Shown here: one piece after another, positions 14,792-18,665 of the stretch
How the letters are laid out: each line of letters begins with the position of its first letter
Numbering within the stretch: the first letter of the stretch is position 1
From: Reyranella sp.
Lineage (GTDB): Bacteria > Pseudomonadota > Alphaproteobacteria > Reyranellales > Reyranellaceae
Assembly (NCBI GenBank): GCA_016780605.1
Contig: JADHLS010000014.1
Coordinates: forward strand, 1-18,665
Length of the DNA stretch: 18,665 bases
Reading direction: 5' to 3'
The notes under the pieces: generated by a model
What the model was told of the DNA's origin: nothing
Databases searched by the model: none
Seen by the model: only the letters and a program-made list of their open reading frames with translations
Translations under genes and position numbers: made by a program

Positions 14792-15946
14792 ATGCGCACC
14801 TCTTGGCCCCGCATCGCGCTGCTCTACGCCGTCGGCGTGATCGCCGCAGGTCAGCTCGGTGTCGTGCCACCGCTGGTGCCGGCGCTGCAGCGCGATCTCG
14901 GCCTGTCGCTGCCGATCGGCGGCATGGCGGTGTCGATCGTCACGCTGGTCGGCGCGGGGCTGGGGCTGCTGGCCGGTCACTGGTGCGAGACGGTCGGCCA
15001 CGCTCGGGCGCTCCAGATCGGTTTGCTGGTGATGGCCGGCGCCGCCGGCCTTTGCGCGATGGCCGATGGCGCCATCCTGCTGCTTGCGGCGCGCGGCCTT
15101 GCCGGCGTCGGCTACCTCCTGGTCGTGGTCGCCGCTCCCTCGCTGATGGCCGCGATCGCCGAGCCGCGGCATCACGCCATCACGCTGTCGCTATGGGGCA
15201 CCTTCGTGCCGGCCGGCATTGCGCTCGCGGGCCTGCTCGCGGCCGGCTTCGCCAACGGCACCGGATGGCGCAGCGCCTTTGCCATCGATGCCGCGATCCT
15301 GGCCGTGGCGTTGGTCGCGACCCTCTTGGCCTTGCCGGTGGCGCGTGACCTCAAGGCGCCTGTCGAAGCGCGGCCGTCAGCGGCCTTCGGCACCTCTATG
15401 CCGCTCGCCGTCGCCTTCTTCTGCTTTGCCTTGCTCTTCCTCGCGATGGCGGGCCTGCTGCCCGCCTATCTCGTGCAGCAGCGCGGGCTTGGCGCGGAGG
15501 ACGCCGGACGCATCATCGCCATCGCGACGGCGCTCGGCATCCCGGGCAGCCTCGCCGCCGCCTGGCTGATGAAGCGGGGCGCGACTCCGGCGCGGTTGAT
15601 CGCGATCGGCCTGGTTGCCTCGTCAGCGCTGGCCGCCCTGTCCCTCACCGGCGTCGCCCTGCCCGTCGCGGTCTTCGGATTTGCCATGGCCTTCGCGGTC
15701 GGCGGCCTCGTGCCGGCAGCGACCTTCGCCTCGGTGCCGCTGGTCGCGGGCGATCCGCGGGCCATCGGGCCGATGAACGGCCTGATCGCGCAGACCGGCA
15801 GCCTGGGATCGCTGGCCGGCCCACCGGTGCTGGCGCAGTGGGTCCACGCTCTTGGTTGGCCGACGTCACCAGTGCTGTTGCTCGCCGTCGCCATCCTCGG
15901 TGCGAGCGCGGCCCTTGCCGTGCGGCTTCCCAAGCTGTCGTCCTGA
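14792..15946 (+). CDS. MFS transporter
   Basis: This 384-residue, very hydrophobic protein has about twelve predicted transmembrane helices in two halves separated by a polar loop near 188-203 (ARDLKAPVEARPSAAF), as in the major facilitator superfamily. Gly/Ala-rich helices such as VSIVTLVGAGLGLLAGHW and the GHWCETVGHARAL loop after the second helix fit the MFS motif-A position (poorly conserved); the general look is of the CynX/NimT or sugar-efflux type. The substrate is unknown. The start ATG lacks a good ribosome site: a weak AGGG lies inside a 6-bp hairpin (14770-14775 with 14783-14788) ending 3 bases before the ATG. The last codons and the stop lie inside an intergenic repeat, so the C-terminus may have been altered. 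Confidence 0.85.
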   Translation: MRTSWPRIALLYAVGVIAAGQLGVVPPLVPALQRDLGLSLPIGGMAVSIVTLVGAGLGLLAGHWCETVGHARALQIGLLVMAGAAGLCAMADGAILLLAARGLAGVGYLLVVVAAPSLMAAIAEPRHHAITLSLWGTFVPAGIALAGLLAAGFANGTGWRSAFAIDAAILAVALVATLLALPVARDLKAPVEARPSAAFGTSMPLAVAFFCFALLFLAMAGLLPAYLVQQRGLGAEDAGRIIAIATALGIPGSLAAAWLMKRGATPARLIAIGLVASSALAALSLTGVALPVAVFGFAMAFAVGGLVPAATFASVPLVAGDPRAIGPMNGLIAQTGSLGSLAGPPVLAQWVHALGWPTSPVLLLAVAILGASAALAVRLPKLSS

Positions 15947-15980
15947 GCGCAGCGAAGCCTTCGCTAGTGATTTTGCCTCG
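15936..15980 (+). repeat. Intergenic repeat, left copy (overlaps the MFS stop codon)
   Basis: The stretch with TCCTGAGCGCAGCGAAG (15941-15957) recurs inverted at 16362-16397 with one mismatch over 22 bases. Similarity continues through CTAGTG and CCTCG with a 6-base insertion in this copy. The TGA inside the repeat is the stop codon of the MFS gene. AGCGAA-GCC-TTCGCT (15951-15965) forms a short hairpin followed by a T-containing stretch and may help end MFS transcription. Confidence 0.75.
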
Positions 15981-16069
15981 GCATGGAGCCGGCGACGCGC
16001 GTGACGGGCGAGGCCGCGTTGCCGGCCGGGCGCGCACCAAGAGATCGGATGAACGATGCATGGAGCGGA

Positions 16070-16087
16070 CGATGCCCTGGGGCATCG
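16070..16087. other. Perfect stem-loop at the predicted 5' end of an orphan transcript
   Basis: CGATGCCC and GGGCATCG form a perfect inverted repeat with two bases between the arms (six or seven pairs with a realistic loop). On the minus strand it begins about 3 bases after the start point predicted from the promoter at 16097-16125, so a transcript from there would carry a 5' hairpin. Confidence 0.55.
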
Positions 16088-16096
16088 GCGTGATTC

Positions 16097-16125
16097 AATA
16101 TAACTATAGTGCCTTTCATTGTCAA
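16097..16125 (-). promoter_or_regulatory. Near-consensus sigma70 promoter with no downstream gene
   Basis: On the minus strand TTGACA (16120-16125, 6/6) is followed after 17 bases by TATATT (16097-16102, 5/6). It would read from about 16090 toward the MFS 3' end, antisense to it, and no minus-strand gene follows. It is a better match than any promoter seen before a real gene in the window. AT-rich sequence raises the chance of coincidence, but the exact spacing makes that less likely. Confidence 0.5.
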
Positions 16126-16361
16126 TAATTGTAGTGCAGGAAGACAATTTGCACTGAGTTTTTTCGCACCGTAGGAGACCCGGGAAAGCAGCCGCTCGCC
16201 GCCGAGCGGGTTCTTTTGTTGCGACTTTTGGCGCTCAAGGAGACGCCATATCTGGGTGCCGCCGACGCCATCATACGACTGCTTGAGTCCATCGACCGAC
16301 GTGCAGGCAATGCCGTCACTCTAACGGGTCGAACTTCATAAACTGTCGAAAACCTCTGTGA

Positions 16362-16397
16362 CGAGGCACTAGATCCTTCGCTGCGCTCAGGATGACA
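16362..16397 (-). repeat. Intergenic repeat, right (inverted) copy
   Basis: This is the reverse complement of the repeat at 15936-15980, with one mismatch in the 22-base core, plus CTAGTG and CCTCG without the 6-base insertion. It directly abuts the hairpin after the second DUF2272 gene, so on the minus strand the order is stop codon, hairpin, repeat. Confidence 0.75.
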
Positions 16398-16426
16398 GGG
16401 AACGAACCGGGCGGTTCGCTCCCTGT
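16395..16426 (-). terminator. Long stem-loop at the stop of the second DUF2272 gene
   Basis: ACAGGGAACGAACC (16395-16408) pairs with GGTTCGCTCCCTGT (16413-16426) in 13 of 14 positions around a GGGC loop. It begins within the TAA stop of the minus-strand gene. No U-run follows, so it is either a factor-dependent 3' end or part of the neighbouring repeat element. Confidence 0.6.
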
Positions 16427-17226
16427 TACACGCGCTTCTCCACCACCATGAACCACGTCTTGCCGGCGAACGGCACCAGCCGGCCGCGCGAATCGACGGG
16501 GAACAGGCTCATCGTCACGCTGTTCTTCACGTTGCCGCCGATTGCCTGCACATAGCCGCCGCGCACGTCGGTGACGATGTCGCAATGGCTCGCCGCGCTG
16601 TCGATGCGGCGCCGCGCCGTGCGCGAATCGGCGTTGCGCCAGGTCGGCCCGCTGCTGCCGGTGCAGACGAGGTCGCCAGGCTTGGGCGAGTACTCGTTGG
16701 GCGCGTGCAGCGCGAACGGTACGCGCCCGCCTCGCTGCTGGCGATCGTAGAGCGCCGCGAGATAGCCGCCATGCCGGGCATCACGCGGGAACTCCGACGC
16801 GGGGATGCCGGAATGCGCCATGGTCCAGGCCACGAACGCGCCCGACCACGGCTTGCTGGTGCGGCCGTCCCAGTTGGGATGGCCGCAGCTGCCCCAGTAG
16901 TCGCCGATCTTGCTGGTGAGCGGCTCGCTGCGCTCGGTGACGCCGGCGCGGTTGACGTAGCCGCCGGCATGGCCGCCATAGACCACGGTCGAGCGGCCGA
17001 ACTTCGTCCATTCCTGCCAAGCCGTATAGGCGACTCGATCCGATGGCGGACGGTCGGCGTAGCCCGTGCCCGAGCTGCCGCCGCCACCGCACGCCGACAG
17101 CAGCCAGGGAAGCACGCAGGCGATCAGAAGGATCGCTGGCAGCCAGGGACCGATCGCGTGGGAGGAACGCAGGGCGGGTGGCTGCCAGCAAACACGACCA
17201 TCGACGGAGGGGGTGTCGAAGCTCAT
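16426..17226 (-). CDS. DUF2272 lipoprotein, second paralogue
   Basis: This 266-residue protein has a hydrophobic signal (about 27-45) ending in the lipobox LLSAC (Cys46), a Gly/Ser linker (47-55) and a DUF2272 domain (about 64-266). It shares a run of motifs with the protein at 11788-12537: IGDYW, PWSGAFVAW (126-134), PGDLVC (183-188), SHCDIV (213-218), and AIGGNV-x-x-SVT-x-S-x-FP-x-D. As in the paralogue, the place of the NlpC/CHAP cysteine is Ser128, with His214 in the HCDIV motif. It should be anchored in the periplasm. The N-terminal region before the hydrophobic stretch (26 residues) is unusually long, and no ribosome site precedes the ATG; a GTG at residue 38 would cut the signal. The start is therefore uncertain. 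The function is unknown. Confidence 0.83.
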   Translation of the reverse strand: MSFDTPSVDGRVCWQPPALRSSHAIGPWLPAILLIACVLPWLLSACGGGGSSGTGYADRPPSDRVAYTAWQEWTKFGRSTVVYGGHAGGYVNRAGVTERSEPLTSKIGDYWGSCGHPNWDGRTSKPWSGAFVAWTMAHSGIPASEFPRDARHGGYLAALYDRQQRGGRVPFALHAPNEYSPKPGDLVCTGSSGPTWRNADSRTARRRIDSAASHCDIVTDVRGGYVQAIGGNVKNSVTMSLFPVDSRGRLVPFAGKTWFMVVEKRV

Positions 17227-17251
17227 GTATGACTTGCAGGAGGTAAAATAA

Positions 17252-17275
17252 ATGATTGTTATTATTTGGCTTTAA
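17252..17275 (+). other. Possible 7-codon leader ORF before the GNAT gene
   Basis: A perfect AGGAGGT (17238-17244) stands 7 bases before ATG at 17252, which opens the short frame MIVIIWL and stops at 17275, 17 bases before the GNAT start. The GNAT ATG itself has no ribosome site. Translation of the leader could couple to the GNAT gene, or the match may be accidental, since the segment also looks like a promoter spacer (TTGCAG, 17 bases, TGTTAT). Confidence 0.25.
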
Positions 17276-17292
17276 ACTAACAGAATTTCTGC

Positions 17293-18054
17293 ATGTTGTC
17301 ATCGCCAGAAGCGCTTTCCGAGGTCCGGCGGCTGGAGGAGCTGGCATTTGCCGGCTGGCCCGCCCTGGAGAGCCGAGACGAGGCCGGCTGGCGCCTGCGC
17401 TTCTCCGGCGGCTACACCAAAAGAGCGAATTCAATCAATGCGTTAAGACCGGATGCGGAGACCGGTCCCGCAACCCTCGACCGCCTCGAAACGGCCTATC
17501 GTGCGCGCGGCCAAGCCCCGGTCTGGCGCCTGAGCCCGCTCGCTCCGCCGGACGCCACCGAGGTTCTGGCCAGGCGTGGCTACCGGCCCGCCGAGCGCAG
17601 CTTGGTCCAGGTCTGCCCGCTCGACCGGGCGTTCCCCGCAGCACCGGAGGTCACGATCCATCCCCGGCCGACCGAGCCCTGGATCGAAGCCTTCGCGGCG
17701 CACAGCCCGGTGCGGCCGGAGCACCGCGCCACCATGCGCCGCATGCTGACGGCAATCGCCGCACCCGTGGGCTTCGCCTTCGTCGAGGAGGCGAGCCAGC
17801 CGATGGCCATGGCGATCGGCGCCGTTGCCGGCGAGCACATGGGCCTGTTCGACGTGCTGGTGATGCCGCACGCGCGGCGCCGCGGCCTCGCCCGCAAGGT
17901 CACCGAGAGCCTCTATGCCTGGGCGCAACGGCACGGCGCACGCTTCGCCTATCTGCAGGTCGTCGCCACCAACGCGGCCGCGATGCCGCTCTACGCGGCG
18001 CAGGGTTTTCGCACCGTCTACTCCTACGAGTATCTGATACGCCCTTCGCCTTGA
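17293..18054 (+). CDS. GNAT-family N-acetyltransferase
   Basis: This 253-residue acetyl-CoA-dependent transferase has a degenerate N-terminal half (about 5-110, with GWRLRFSGGYTKRANSINAL) and a canonical GNAT half (about 118-250). Beta-strand 4 (MGLFDVLVMP) leads into the acetyl-CoA pyrophosphate loop HARRRGLA (193-200), and YLQVVATNAAAMPLYAAQGF (220-239) is the typical strand-5/helix-4 segment. The start is limited by an in-frame stop at 17278-17280, so the ATG at 17293 is the first possible Met, though it lacks a ribosome site. It is divergent from the second DUF2272 gene across 66 AT-rich bases. A small hairpin follows the stop. The acceptor substrate cannot be predicted. Confidence 0.87.
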   Translation: MLSSPEALSEVRRLEELAFAGWPALESRDEAGWRLRFSGGYTKRANSINALRPDAETGPATLDRLETAYRARGQAPVWRLSPLAPPDATEVLARRGYRPAERSLVQVCPLDRAFPAAPEVTIHPRPTEPWIEAFAAHSPVRPEHRATMRRMLTAIAAPVGFAFVEEASQPMAMAIGAVAGEHMGLFDVLVMPHARRRGLARKVTESLYAWAQRHGARFAYLQVVATNAAAMPLYAAQGFRTVYSYEYLIRPSP

Positions 18055-18065
18055 CCCTCCTGCGA

Positions 18066-18083
18066 TGCGACTCGATAGTCGCA
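18066..18083. terminator. Stem-loop between the GNAT gene and the acyl-CoA ligase gene
   Basis: TGCGACT (18066-18072) and AGTCGCA (18077-18083) form a perfect 7-bp stem with loop CGAT. It begins 11 bases after the GNAT stop and ends 3 bases before the GGGAGG ribosome site of the next gene. There is no T-run, so it may end or attenuate GNAT transcripts or affect ligase translation. Confidence 0.4.
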
Positions 18084-18100
18084 GAAGGGAGGAACACAAA

Positions 18101-18665
18101 ATGGCGAACTATCCGTGGGAGAAGAGCTATCCGCCCGGCGTGAAGTGGGAGCTCGACGTCCCGAAGAAGCCGCTGCACCAGATCTTCGCGGAGAGCTGCG
18201 CACAGTACGGCGATCGGCCATTCACCGACTTCCTCGACAAGGTCATGACCTTCCGCGACTACAAGGAAGCGTCCGACAAGGCCGCCGCCGGCTTCCAGAA
18301 GCTCGGCGTCAAGCCCGGAGTCAATGTCGGGCTCTACCTGCCCAACACGCCGCATTACATCATCGCCTTCTTCGGTGTGCTGAAGGCGGGCGGCCGGGTG
18401 GTGAACTACAGCCCGCTCGATGCCGCACGTGAGCTCGAGTTCAAGATCGGCGATTCGGAGACCGACATCCTGGTGACGCTCGACGTCGCGTCGCTGTACC
18501 CCAAGATGGCGGGGATGAAGGGCAAGACGCGGCTCAAGAAGCTGATCGTGGGATCGATTGCCGACTACCTGCCGTGGCCCAAGAACTGGCTCTACCCGAT
18601 TGCCAAGAAGAAAGAGATCTCGGTCTGGCCGCGCGACGACTGGCACATGTCGTTCAAGGACCTTT
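18101..18665 (+). CDS. AMP-binding acyl-CoA ligase, N-terminal part (cut by the window edge)
   Basis: The first 188 residues of an ANL-superfamily ligase are present; the gene runs off the right edge. MANYPWEKSYPPGVKWELDV is typical of the FadD/PimA-type (long-chain or dicarboxylic acid) CoA ligases. The N-terminal domain proceeds through FAESCAQYGDRPFTDFLDK, LGVKPGVNVGLYLPNTPHYI and FFGVLKAGGRVVNYSPL, all standard for the family. The ATP-binding P-loop (TSGTTGxPKG type) would lie just beyond the edge, so catalytic competence cannot be checked. The start has AAGGGAGGA at good spacing. It would activate a fatty or dicarboxylic acid to its CoA ester, feeding the acyl-CoA enzymes elsewhere in the window. 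Confidence 0.9.
   Translation, partial: MANYPWEKSYPPGVKWELDVPKKPLHQIFAESCAQYGDRPFTDFLDKVMTFRDYKEASDKAAAGFQKLGVKPGVNVGLYLPNTPHYIIAFFGVLKAGGRVVNYSPLDAARELEFKIGDSETDILVTLDVASLYPKMAGMKGKTRLKKLIVGSIADYLPWPKNWLYPIAKKKEISVWPRDDWHMSFKDL

Larger units (their letters stand above)
15947..16425. other. Gene-poor 479-base interval with an AT-rich core
   Basis: This is the longest stretch without a convincing gene. It holds the repeat copies at both ends, a perfect 8-bp stem-loop (16070-16087), an AT-rich segment (about 16091-16165) that contrasts with the GC-rich surroundings, and a minus-strand consensus-like promoter. An open frame on the plus strand (about 16135-16338) encodes a helix-like sequence with LAAERVLLLRLLALKETPYL but has no ATG or ribosome site and weak codon bias; it could be a gene remnant. 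No transposase or RNA family was recognised. Confidence 0.6.

Noticed and set aside
16122..16319. 65-codon minus-strand frame in the gene-poor interval
   Set aside because: It is Arg/Ser-rich with no motif or ribosome site and overlaps an equally weak plus-strand frame.
14706..16426. CRISPR array or tandem-repeat array suspected from several palindromes
   Set aside because: The palindromes differ in sequence and are not regularly spaced; there is no direct-repeat and spacer pattern.

Overview
The window is high-GC, densely packed bacterial chromosome, most consistent with an alphaproteobacterium of the Reyranella/Rhodospirillales type. That is an inference from GC content, codon use and the mix of acyl-CoA genes; there is no rRNA or marker gene to prove it. 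No phage, transposase, CRISPR array, tRNA or rRNA was seen. Nineteen complete genes and one gene cut by the right edge account for almost all of the sequence.

Left part (1-7.5 kb). An OmpA-type outer-membrane protein and a small secreted protein of unknown function lie on the minus strand, followed by a plus-strand enoyl-CoA hydratase. A tight minus-strand operon then runs from 6953 down to 2517: MerR/LiuR-like regulator, DmdC-type acyl-CoA dehydrogenase, crotonase-fold isomerase-like protein, OmpA-domain lipoprotein and metallo-beta-lactamase-fold hydrolase. The regulator faces a gamma-carbonic-anhydrase-like gene across 68 bases. That gap holds a perfect 22-base palindrome sitting between a -35 and a -10 box, as in classical MerR promoters, plus a second palindrome with the same core exactly 22 bases away.

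Middle part (7.6-11.8 kb). A ThDP-dependent 2-hydroxyacyl-CoA lyase/oxalyl-CoA decarboxylase homologue is followed by a formyl-CoA:oxalate-type class III CoA-transferase. Facing them is a fluoroacetyl-CoA-thioesterase-like hotdog protein, with a two-domain VOC protein divergent from it. The first two make a plausible self-priming cycle: the transferase activates an acid with formyl-CoA, and the lyase releases formyl-CoA again. The lyase has HACL-like active-site residues but lacks a tyrosine that the characterised relatives share.

Right part (11.8-18.7 kb). A DUF2272 lipoprotein, a GMC flavoprotein oxidoreductase, an XRE regulator and an MFS transporter lie on the plus strand. A 479-base gene-poor stretch follows, with inverted copies of an intergenic repeat at its edges and an AT-rich core holding a near-consensus orphan promoter. 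Then come a second, paralogous DUF2272 lipoprotein on the minus strand, a divergent GNAT acetyltransferase, and the start of an acyl-CoA ligase. Acyl-CoA chemistry (ligase, dehydrogenase, hydratase, isomerase, transferase, lyase, thioesterase) is the common theme.
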